A DNA stretch of 64,000 bases from JBDHTS01 sp044221445. Its GTDB lineage: Bacteria > Pseudomonadota > Alphaproteobacteria > Micavibrionales > Micavibrionaceae. The notes beneath the pieces were generated by a model. It was not told the DNA's origin and did not search any database. It saw only the letters and a program-made list of their open reading frames with translations. Below, one piece after another: positions 41,101-47,196 of the stretch; position 1 is the stretch's first letter, and every line of letters starts with the position of its first letter. Position numbers and translations under genes: made by a program. The stretch spans positions 1 through 64,000 of the forward strand of contig JBGAPF010000007.1 in NCBI GenBank assembly GCA_044221445.1, in the 5' to 3' direction.

Positions 41101-41646
41101 TCCAGGCGGGAACAAGTCGATAATGCCACCGCGCACCGCAAACTCTCCGGCTTCGCGCACCGTGTCCGTCCGGACATAGCCGTTGCTGACCAGGAAAGCC
41201 TGCAATGTCTCTACAGGCATCCGTCCGCCCGTGACGGCAATCAACGACGCCTTTGAAAGGATATCGGCGGGCGGCACGCGCTGGGCGATGGCATTGACGG
41301 TTGTCAGCAGGATGCGCGGGTAGCGGCGCTTTTCCTCTTTCCATGCCAAGAGGCCCGCAAGCGCGGCGACGCGTTTTGCGACCACTTCGCCCCTCGGTGA
41401 AACACGATCATAAGGCAAGCAGTCCCAGGCGGGCAATTCGATGACTTTAACGTCCGGCGCGAAAAACGACAGCAATTCCGCCAGCTCCGCCATCCGCAGA
41501 TCGTCAAGGGCCACATGGACAGCGACGCCGTCTTCCGCCACAAGGCTGCGCGCCCGCTCAGCCAGGATGCGCGCATCCTGACCTTCCGGCGCGCCATACA
41601 GGACCGTAGAAGGCATTCCGGCTGTTTTCTTCTGCGCCGTTTCCAT
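38131..41646 (-). CDS. mfd: Transcription-repair coupling factor
   Basis: Mfd removes RNA polymerase stalled at DNA damage and recruits UvrA. The 1171-residue protein has the full plan: UvrB-like N-terminal domains (LPAWDCLPYDRVSP), the RNA-polymerase-interaction domain (PGDLIVHIDHGIGRFTGL near 500), RecG-like helicase motifs with Walker A CGDVGFGKTEIALRA near 648 and DEEQ in VVVDEEQRFGVKQ near 750, the TRG-like NIIENGIDIPTANTMV, and a C-terminal TRCF autoinhibitory domain. Length is normal. In many alphaproteobacteria mfd is close to sdhE and recG; here about 4.7 kb of other genes separate them. Confidence 0.97.
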   Translation of the reverse strand: METAQKKTAGMPSTVLYGAPEGQDARILAERARSLVAEDGVAVHVALDDLRMAELAELLSFFAPDVKVIELPAWDCLPYDRVSPRGEVVAKRVAALAGLLAWKEEKRRYPRILLTTVNAIAQRVPPADILSKASLIAVTGGRMPVETLQAFLVSNGYVRTDTVREAGEFAVRGGIIDLFPPGYEEPLRIDLFGDDIETIRSFDPSTQRTSRKLDRFELFPATEFFLDNDSIARFRSGYRDLFGVTRSDDPLYAAVSEGRRYNGMDHWLPLFFDRLDTLFAYLPQIIALTLDQHGEQAWDERLAQVQDFYQARKTLEAANGKKKKEGDVSLSGTVYHPVPPDRLYLTDREWREKASDAVEFSPFSAPPGNEELDGRGKKGRDFGDIRAQPKGDVFGALSEYISGHRMDGRKILIAAYSEGSRDRLGGLMQSAGFANIIPVDSADDLKKLASHQTGMAILSLEHGFVSPDLVVVTEQDILGDRLARRSKNRKKADNFLTEVSSLSPGDLIVHIDHGIGRFTGLETLAVGKTLHDCLKLEYAGGDKLYVPVENIEVLSRFGNDEGVVQLDKLGGAGWQARKAKAKADLMRMADGLLKIAAARQLEKGEKFELGSGLYEEFSASFPYQETDDQLRAIGDVISDLNRGQPMDRLVCGDVGFGKTEIALRATYIAAMNGSQVAVIVPTTLLARQHYQNFTKRFSNTGLRIEQLSRMVTAKEAEQTKKGLADGTVNIVVGTHALLGKGIKFDRLGLVVVDEEQRFGVKQKEKLKELKANVHVLTLTATPIPRTLQMALTGVRDMSVIATPPVDRLAIRNFVLPFDPVVIREAILREHYRGGQTFYVCPRIKDIDDIAEMLKDLVPEVKVVAAHGQMPAQELEDRMTAFYDGQYNVLLATNIIENGIDIPTANTMVVHRADMFGLSQLYQIRGRIGRSKVRAYAYLTYEPRRVLTDQAQKRLEVMETLDTLGAGFQLASHDMDIRGAGNLLGEEQSGHIREIGVELYQQMLEEAVAAARHGLDFEGEPMPDQWSPTINLGTSVLIPDYYVDDLNVRMSLYRRLSELESKNDIESFAAELIDRFGAIPDEVENLLQIVEIKQLCKTAGVDRVDAGPKGAVIGFHNDSPPNVAALMKWIQEKSGTVKLRPDQKLVAAREWHQPEQRVKGVRSLMRDLASLR

Positions 41647-41701
41647 GTTCTTTCGTTTCTTTCCTGTTTAAGCAGGAAAATCCTGATCTGCTCCGTTAAG
41701 G

Positions 41702-41739
41702 CAAAAATCCCGGAAAAACGCTGGCGCGCCTTCCGGGAT
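41702..41739 (-). terminator. Rho-independent terminator downstream of the Gly-rich protein gene
   Basis: ATCCCGGAA and TTCCGGGAT form a perfect 9 bp stem (41707-41739) with a GC-rich loop; on the minus strand five Ts follow (41707-41703). It separates the upstream small gene from mfd. Confidence 0.75.
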
Positions 41740-41764
41740 AAGAGCCTGACGGTTAAACTGACGG

Positions 41765-42214
41765 TTATTCCGGACGTCCACCGCCGATATTGCCGTTGTT
41801 GTTTCCACCGCCGATCGGGCCTTGTCCGGGTCCCGGGCCAGGGCCGCCGGGGCGCCTGCGACGCATGGTGCGGGCGATTCCTTCCTCGCTCATGCCGCCG
41901 GACGGCGCGGCATTCCCAGCGGATTCTTCTTCACCGCCGTTGCCGTTACCGCCGCCGTAATCGTTCATATCGCCCGTATGCCTGCGTTTGTTAGAGGCGC
42001 GATGCGGCGGGATCGGCAGCGGCTTCGCGGCCATTTCATCCCGTTCGCTGATAGCCATCTCGATTTCCAGGCGAGCGGCGACTTTGCGCAGTTCGTGCAC
42101 AGCCTCCATAAGCTTTTCACGCGTCGCGCCTTCCTTACGGTTTTTGGCCCATTCCGCGTGGCTGGCAAGGCATGCCTCCGTAGCGTCGCGCAGGCGCTTT
42201 TCGATCTCTTCCAT
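41765..42214 (-). CDS. Hypothetical protein with Gly/Asn-rich tail
   Basis: The protein of about 149 residues starts best at 42214 (MEEIEKRLRDATEAC), which has an AAGGAA ribosome site; the open frame runs 20 codons further upstream without one. The N-terminal 75 residues are a helical, charged domain (HELRKVAARLEIEMAISERDE). The C-terminal half is disordered: basic RR patches, then runs of Gly, Pro and Asn (GPGPGPGQGPIGGG). No catalytic motif is visible. The tail could be a flexible nucleic-acid or protein-binding arm. It lies between guaC and mfd and has its own terminator. Confidence 0.65.
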   Translation of the reverse strand: MEEIEKRLRDATEACLASHAEWAKNRKEGATREKLMEAVHELRKVAARLEIEMAISERDEMAAKPLPIPPHRASNKRRHTGDMNDYGGGNGNGGEEESAGNAAPSGGMSEEGIARTMRRRRPGGPGPGPGQGPIGGGNNNGNIGGGRPE

Positions 42215-42297
42215 TACGTTATTCCTTTGCCAGTCATGTGTTTGAGGGGCACACCATATCCTGTGCCGGGCCATACCGCAAGTTATACGATATGGCG

Positions 42298-43326
42298 TTA
42301 TTCCGTGCCAAAAACAGTGTTGATCTGCTGGGTGACGCGGACGAAGGTCGTGCGCTTCGACAATTCCTTCAGCTTGACCGCTCCGACATAGGTGCAGGCC
42401 GAGCGCAGGCCGCCCAGAATGTCCTGGACGGTCTGGCGTACATCGCCCCGGTACGGCACCCTGACCGTTTTGCCCTCGCTGGCCCTGTATTCGGCGACGC
42501 CGCCCGCATGCTTCTGCATGGCCGTATCGCTGCTCATACCGTAAAAGGTCAGGAATTTTTTACCGTTTTCCTCGACGATATCGGCCTCGGACTGGTCGTG
42601 CCCGGCCAGCATGCCGCCCAGCATCACGAAATCAGCCCCCGCGCCGAACGCCTTGGCGATATCGCCCGGCACCGTGCAGCCGCCGTCGGAACAGACAAGG
42701 CCTTTCAGCCCGTGAGCGGCATCGGCACATTCGATCACCGCGGAAAGCTGCGGATATCCCACGCCTGTCATTTTCCGGGTGGTGCAGACGCTGCCCGGGC
42801 CGATGCCGACCTTGACCACATCCGCGCCGCAGAGGATCAGCTCCTCGACCATTTCCCCTGTTACGACGTTCCCGGCCATAATCGTGGTTTCGGGCAGCTT
42901 GTCGCGCATCCGCTTCACGACATCGGCAAATGCCTCGGCATAGCCGTTGGCGACATCGATGCATAGTTTGTCGATCGTACCGGTTTTCAGGAAGGCTTCC
43001 ATCTTCTCGACGTCATGATCCGTCACGCCGATTGAATACCAGGCATTGCCGGTATCGAACGATTTTTGGAGCGTTTCCAGAGGATAATGCTTATGCAGCG
43101 CCGCGGTAAGCCCCTGCCCCATATCCCTGAACGTTTCCGCCATGGCCAGCGTGCCGACACCGTCCATATTCGCGGCGATGATCGGCACGCCGTCGAAACT
43201 CCGTCCTGACCATTTGAAGGTATAGGGGCGGCGCAACTCGACTTCTTTCCGGCTCGCCAGCGTCGAACGCTTGGGCCGGATCAGGACGTCCTTAAAATCA
43301 AGCTTGATATCGGATTCGATGTGCAT
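42298..43326 (-). CDS. guaC: GMP reductase
   Basis: GuaC reductively deaminates GMP to IMP with NADPH in purine salvage. The 342-residue TIM-barrel belongs to the IMPDH/GMPR family, with DFKDVLIRPKRSTL at the start and Cys181 in GIGPGSVCTTRKMTGVGYPQ. It lacks the CBS domains of IMP dehydrogenase, and the short length (GuaC of E. coli is 347) favours GMP reductase. A few bacterial GuaB-like proteins also lack CBS domains, so some doubt remains. Confidence 0.9.
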   Translation of the reverse strand: MHIESDIKLDFKDVLIRPKRSTLASRKEVELRRPYTFKWSGRSFDGVPIIAANMDGVGTLAMAETFRDMGQGLTAALHKHYPLETLQKSFDTGNAWYSIGVTDHDVEKMEAFLKTGTIDKLCIDVANGYAEAFADVVKRMRDKLPETTIMAGNVVTGEMVEELILCGADVVKVGIGPGSVCTTRKMTGVGYPQLSAVIECADAAHGLKGLVCSDGGCTVPGDIAKAFGAGADFVMLGGMLAGHDQSEADIVEENGKKFLTFYGMSSDTAMQKHAGGVAEYRASEGKTVRVPYRGDVRQTVQDILGGLRSACTYVGAVKLKELSKRTTFVRVTQQINTVFGTE

Positions 43327-43372
43327 AGAAAGCTGATATCAAATTGTTACTACGAGACAAAGCAGAAATTAA

Positions 43373-43401
43373 TTGACATATAAATAATAAAGTAATATCT
43401 A
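43373..43401 (+). promoter_or_regulatory. Predicted promoter of the AT-rich orphan gene
   Basis: A consensus -35 TTGACA (43373-43378), 17 bases of AT-only-like spacer and a -10 TATCTA (43396-43401) lie 34 bases before the ATG at 43435. Confidence 0.6.
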
Positions 43402-43434
43402 TATATTTAAAAATATTTCAAAAAGGCATGTAGA

Positions 43435-44085
43435 ATGGCAAATGTTACTGCAAAGAAAATAGTTGAATATCTGATTGGATTTTCTGCAGCGAGAAAAAAC
43501 AAATCATGTTTTAATGTTGCAGCACATTCGCAGATACAACTTCCTTTTAAAAACGTGAATCCTCTTTCCAAGAAGCCATTTTTCTCTCCAAAGGATTTAA
43601 AAGAAATTTTTCACGGCATGGCTACCCCAGAGCAAGTTTCCACGCTTATTTTTCCTAAAGATCGTGAACCGCCCGAACAGACCGCCTCGCTTTTTACTGT
43701 AATTTACAGAAACATAAAATCTGCAAAAGAAACAAGAACAGCTGTAGAAGATGAAATCATTCTGGCGCTTTCTTATTTAGATCCGAGAAAAGTCGGCACG
43801 TTTTATAAGGAAGTTTCCCGAAGACTGGAAGAAAAAGGAATAAAAATCACTCCGCAGGCACTGGACACATATGTCGATGAATATGCTCCGGCTGCTCTTA
43901 AAAAATTTATGAGGACTTCTATAGAAGACAGAGGTGCTTTAATAAGTCCTGTATCTATTATCGTCCCCAGCCGCCAGGCCCGTTTTGCTTTATGGGCCGA
44001 ACAAGCATTTGAGCATACGGCTACAAACATTACTGAAACGCCTATGCAGCCTCATGGCCCAGGCTGGCATAAAAAATTAGGGTAG
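43435..44085 (+). CDS. AT-rich orphan protein, 216 residues
   Basis: I do not recognise this gene. Codon use and composition (many AAA, ATT, TTT) are far more AT-rich than the surrounding genes, suggesting recent acquisition. The protein is soluble, basic and mostly helical, with no signal peptide; notable segments are PKDLKEIFHGMATPEQ, a helix pair around KVGTFYKEVSRRLEEKG, and a tail ending in a Pro/His patch. It has its own consensus promoter. It is inserted alone between guaC and the DUF1192 gene, whose stop faces its own with 2 bases between. No neighbouring toxin, integrase or repeat was found. Confidence 0.6.
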   Translation: MANVTAKKIVEYLIGFSAARKNKSCFNVAAHSQIQLPFKNVNPLSKKPFFSPKDLKEIFHGMATPEQVSTLIFPKDREPPEQTASLFTVIYRNIKSAKETRTAVEDEIILALSYLDPRKVGTFYKEVSRRLEEKGIKITPQALDTYVDEYAPAALKKFMRTSIEDRGALISPVSIIVPSRQARFALWAEQAFEHTATNITETPMQPHGPGWHKKLG

Positions 44086-44087
44086 GA

Positions 44088-44267
44088 TTATTTAAAAATG
44101 CTTGCCGCTGCGTCTGTCGCGGCTTTTTTCTGCTTGATCTCCGCCTCGGCCCTGGTTATTTCCGCTTTCATGTTTTCGATGTATTCATAAAGCTCGTCAA
44201 TGGAATAACGGTCCAGCTTTTTCAGGACCGGTTTCTTCGTACGCGGGTCGAGGTCGTCGTCGAACAT
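44088..44267 (-). CDS. DUF1192 family protein, 59 residues
   Basis: This very short gene encodes a 59-residue protein starting MFDDDLDPRTKKPVL, followed by KKLDRYSIDELYEYIENM and a charged coiled-coil tail rich in Lys, Ala and Glu. The acidic start, the LSxxEL-type helix and the coiled-coil end are the DUF1192 pattern known from alphaproteobacteria. A good GGAGGAT ribosome site lies about 9 bases before the ATG at 44267. It is divergent from the quinone oxidoreductase, with a 34-base gap, which is also its common neighbour. Role unknown. Confidence 0.8.
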   Translation of the reverse strand: MFDDDLDPRTKKPVLKKLDRYSIDELYEYIENMKAEITRAEAEIKQKKAATDAAASIFK

Positions 44268-44301
44268 TGCCTTTTATCCTCCGAACGGCAACATTAGGGG
44301 C

Positions 44302-45282
44302 ATGACCAGACAAACGCAACAGACGATGAAGGCCATCGAGATCACGCCGGACCATACCCTGCGCGTCACGGACAAGGCAGTCCCACAGCCTCGGAAGGGC
44401 GAAGTCCTGATTCAGGTCCATGCGGCGGGCGTCAACCGGCCCGATATCATGCAGCGCCTTGGCAAATATCCGCCGCCACCCGGCGCCAGCGAGCTGCCCG
44501 GGCTGGAGGTGGCAGGCATAAAAATGGACACGGGCGAGCCTGTCTGCGCCCTGCTGACCGGCGGAGGTTACGCTGAATATGCCGTGGCGCCTCTGGGGCA
44601 ATGCCTGCCCATTCCAAAAGGCCTGGACATGACCCAGGCCGCCGCCTTGCCCGAAACCTTTTTTACGGTCTGGAACAATCTATTTGTGCGCGGCGGCCTG
44701 AAGCCAGGGGAAACGGCGCTGATCCATGGTGGATCGTCGGGCATCGGCACGACGGCGATTCAGATCGCGAAGGCGTTTGGCGCGCATGTGGCGGTAACGG
44801 CAGGAACAGACCGAAAATGCGCGGCCTGCCTGGAACTGGGCGCGGACATGGCCGTTAATTATAAAAGCCGGGACTTCACCGATGAACTGGAGCAGGCCTG
44901 GGGCAAGGAATGTATCGACGTGGTCCTCGACATGGTCGGCGGCGCCTATATTCCCCAAAATATACGTCTGTTGAGACTGGACGGACGGCATGTCAGCATC
45001 GCCAGCATGGGCGGCGCAAAAACCGAAATAGACATCCGCCAGATCATGACCAAACGCATCGTCCTGACAGGATCGACTTTAAGGCCAAGACCGGAAGAGG
45101 AGAAAGCGTCGCTCGCCAAGGGCCTTAAAACACATGTGTGGCCTCTTATCGAATCCGGCGCCATCCGGCCTGTCCTGTTTAAAGTCCTGCCGCTTTCCGA
45201 CGCGATGCAAGCCCACACTCTTATCGAAAGCGGCGACCCCATCGGCAAGGTCGTCCTGACCACCGACGCTGGCCGTTCCTGA
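44302..45282 (+). CDS. NAD(P)H quinone oxidoreductase, PIG3-like
   Basis: This 326-residue zinc-free medium-chain dehydrogenase reduces quinones or enones with NADPH. It has the quinone-oxidoreductase N-terminal GroES-like domain (VHAAGVNRPDIMQRLGKYPPPPG), the Rossmann motif LIHGGSSGIGTTAIQIAKAFG and the family region RIVLTGSTLRPR. The zinc-binding cysteines of alcohol dehydrogenases are absent. The stop overlaps the glyoxalase II start (TGATG), so the two are coupled. Confidence 0.88.
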   Translation: MTRQTQQTMKAIEITPDHTLRVTDKAVPQPRKGEVLIQVHAAGVNRPDIMQRLGKYPPPPGASELPGLEVAGIKMDTGEPVCALLTGGGYAEYAVAPLGQCLPIPKGLDMTQAAALPETFFTVWNNLFVRGGLKPGETALIHGGSSGIGTTAIQIAKAFGAHVAVTAGTDRKCAACLELGADMAVNYKSRDFTDELEQAWGKECIDVVLDMVGGAYIPQNIRLLRLDGRHVSIASMGGAKTEIDIRQIMTKRIVLTGSTLRPRPEEEKASLAKGLKTHVWPLIESGAIRPVLFKVLPLSDAMQAHTLIESGDPIGKVVLTTDAGRS

Positions 45283-45998
45283 TGGCCTCCGTCCATATCA
45301 TCCCTGTCCTGCAGGACAATTACAGCTATGCAGTCCATGACGGCAGACATACGGCCATAGTCGATCCCGGAGATTCGGAGCCTGTCATAGCCTTCCTTGA
45401 AACCATAGGCTGGAAAGCCGATTCCATCCTGCTTACCCATCATCACGGCGACCATACAGGCGGCGTCTCAGAACTGAAAAAGCGATATAACAGTATCGTC
45501 GTCGGCCCGGCTTCCGAAATGGCGCGCATGCCAAATATCGATGTCCTCGTGTCCCAGGGCAGCGTTTATAAAATCGGTCCGCTGGATGTAAACGTGATCG
45601 AAACGCCCGGGCATACAAGCGGCCATATCGCGTTCTGGATTCCGGCCGCCAAAGCGTTGTTCAGCGGCGACGCGTTGTTTTCCCTCGGCTGCGGCCGTCT
45701 ATTCGAAGGCACAGCCTCCGAAATGTGGGAGTCATTACAAAAACTCGCCGCGCTGCCCGGCGATACCAATGTTTACTGCGGGCATGAATATACTGCTGAG
45801 AACGGGCGTTTTGCCCTTGGCGTCGAGCCCTGCAATGCGGCGCTGCAATCCCGTATGAAGAACGTCGCGGACTTGCGCGGCAGGAATGAGCCGACGGTGC
45901 CGGTCACGATGAAGACAGAGAAGGAAACCAACCCGTTTCTGAGGTCGGATTCAGCCGCGCGTTTTGCTGTACTGAGAAAAATGAAAGACAGCTTTTAA
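45282..45998 (+). CDS. gloB: Hydroxyacylglutathione hydrolase (glyoxalase II)
   Basis: GloB hydrolyses S-lactoylglutathione to lactate and glutathione, completing methylglyoxal detoxification. The 238-residue metallo-beta-lactamase-fold protein has the metal motif LLTHHHGDHTGG, the second His in ETPGHTSGHIAFW, the Asp in LFSGDALFSLGCGRLFEG, and His in VYCGHEYTAENGRFA. These last motifs are specific to glyoxalase II. It is translationally coupled to the upstream quinone oxidoreductase; both act on reactive carbonyls or quinones. The last 4 bases overlap the SET-domain gene. Confidence 0.93.
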   Translation: MASVHIIPVLQDNYSYAVHDGRHTAIVDPGDSEPVIAFLETIGWKADSILLTHHHGDHTGGVSELKKRYNSIVVGPASEMARMPNIDVLVSQGSVYKIGPLDVNVIETPGHTSGHIAFWIPAAKALFSGDALFSLGCGRLFEGTASEMWESLQKLAALPGDTNVYCGHEYTAENGRFALGVEPCNAALQSRMKNVADLRGRNEPTVPVTMKTEKETNPFLRSDSAARFAVLRKMKDSF

Positions 45999-46378
45999 GT
46001 AGGATCGAACCATAAATCGGTATTATAGTTCCAGCATATTTCCTGTCCCGCCTTTATAGGCCTTGTCGCGAAAACCCGAATGGTTTGAATGCCATAATCG
46101 TACACTATGCAGGCATTGGGATCCGATGAATGATTATAAATCATAAGCATCCCTGACCCGACGGCGTATTCCTCACCTTTTTTATCACTCCACCAGTACA
46201 CGTAATCATCGAGCGGCGTTCCTGCAATCTTATCGAGCGCCATCAGGATGACAGGCGAATGTTCTATCAGTTCGCCTTCCGCAATGTCCTTGGTAGCGAC
46301 GACACCACGACCTTTATTATCTATCGATTTCCAAGAAATCCTGCTTTCGATTCCTTCATTATCCTGCCGATTGTACAA
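45995..46378 (-). CDS. SET-domain protein (putative lysine methyltransferase)
   Basis: This 127-residue protein is essentially a lone SET domain. The N-terminal strand pair is KGRGVVATKDIAEGELIEHS, the AdoMet-binding/knot motif is MIYNHSSDPNACIVYD, and the C-terminal part AGQEICWNYNTDLWF supplies the conserved Tyr. There is no pre- or post-SET cysteine cluster. Bacterial SET proteins may methylate ribosomal or other proteins; the target here is unknown. It overlaps sdhE by 20 bases upstream and gloB by 4 bases downstream, so it is packed into the sodC-sdhE transcript. Confidence 0.8.
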   Translation of the reverse strand: MYNRQDNEGIESRISWKSIDNKGRGVVATKDIAEGELIEHSPVILMALDKIAGTPLDDYVYWWSDKKGEEYAVGSGMLMIYNHSSDPNACIVYDYGIQTIRVFATRPIKAGQEICWNYNTDLWFDPT

Positions 46379-46619
46379 TTTTATGCGCCTGCAAGCGTAC
46401 TATAAGCGGATTGTCAGGCGGTTCGACTCGCCCTGTCACCCAGTCATACAAATCAGGATCGTTGTTGTTTAATATTTCTTCGTAACTGGCGAGTTCGGCG
46501 TCCGAAAACGCCGGGACATGCCTGTCAGCGAAACTGCCCATGATCAGGTCCATTTCGCGGGTGCCGCGATGCCAGCTGCGATAGATCAGCCGTTTCTGCC
46601 AGTCACTGAGCGGAGGCAT
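46359..46619 (-). CDS. sdhE: FAD assembly factor SdhE
   Basis: SdhE helps attach FAD covalently to succinate dehydrogenase subunit A. The 86-residue helical protein has the family signature RGTREMDLIMGSF (RGxxEMD) and the following YEEILNNNDPDLYDWVTG block. In alphaproteobacteria sdhE commonly sits next to recG and mfd; here sodC separates it from recG. It overlaps sodC by 17 bases and the SET-domain gene by 20, a tightly overlapped run. Confidence 0.93.
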   Translation of the reverse strand: MPPLSDWQKRLIYRSWHRGTREMDLIMGSFADRHVPAFSDAELASYEEILNNNDPDLYDWVTGRVEPPDNPLIVRLQAHKIVQSAG

Positions 46620-47127
46620 GGGGTGCTATGACACCGCAGGCGACGCGGTCTCCTGAGTTGCCCGCAGGCTGGCTTTCGTAATCGTCGGGACCTGCATGGA
46701 CCATAATGCTGCTGCCATCCTTGTCCTGAAGATCGGCCAGGGCGACATCTTTCAGGAAATATTCGGCTTTCCCCTGGCCATTATCGCCTGCCCAGATATT
46801 CGGCAGATCGCCGAAATGATTGCCGTCGGCATTTTTAAAACCGTGTTTTTCGCTTTCATGCGTGGCATGGCCACCCGCGGCCTTGAAGCCCGCACTGAAA
46901 TCCGAGCAGTCGCCCATGCCATGGATATGGATGCCGTGCCAGCCGGGTGAAAGACCTTCAACCTCCACATGCAGAAGCAATCCCTTGCCCATTGGCTCCA
47001 GGTTGGCAAATCCGGCTGGCTTGTCCTTGCCGTCCACCAGGCTGGCTTTCACGCCAGCGTCCGCCGCCATTGCGGGTCCTGCAAGGGTCAGTACCGTTAC
47101 AACGGACATAAAGGCTTTCTTGAACAT
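46603..47127 (-). CDS. sodC: Periplasmic Cu-Zn superoxide dismutase
   Basis: SodC dismutates superoxide in the periplasm. The protein of about 174 residues begins with a signal peptide (MFKKAFMSVVTVLTLAGPAMA, cut before ADAG) and the mature part has the copper and zinc ligands in HGIHIHGMGDCSDF, KAAGGHATHESEKHG, NADGNHFGDLPN and IMVHAGPDDY, plus the disulphide Cys pair (GDCSDF and VACGVIAP). I choose the second Met (47127), since AGGAG lies 7 bases before it; the first Met (47133) is too close. It is divergent from recG. Confidence 0.92.
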   Translation of the reverse strand: MFKKAFMSVVTVLTLAGPAMAADAGVKASLVDGKDKPAGFANLEPMGKGLLLHVEVEGLSPGWHGIHIHGMGDCSDFSAGFKAAGGHATHESEKHGFKNADGNHFGDLPNIWAGDNGQGKAEYFLKDVALADLQDKDGSSIMVHAGPDDYESQPAGNSGDRVACGVIAPHASAQ

Positions 47128-47196
47128 ATCCATGCTCCTTTTAAAGGTTAACCGGACAGAATCGCTTTCAGGGTTAAACTATGCTATCCGGGTCTG

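Noticed and set aside
42270..42296. Terminator after guaC
   Set aside because: GCCATA/TATGGC is a weak 6 bp stem with a long loop and no T-run.
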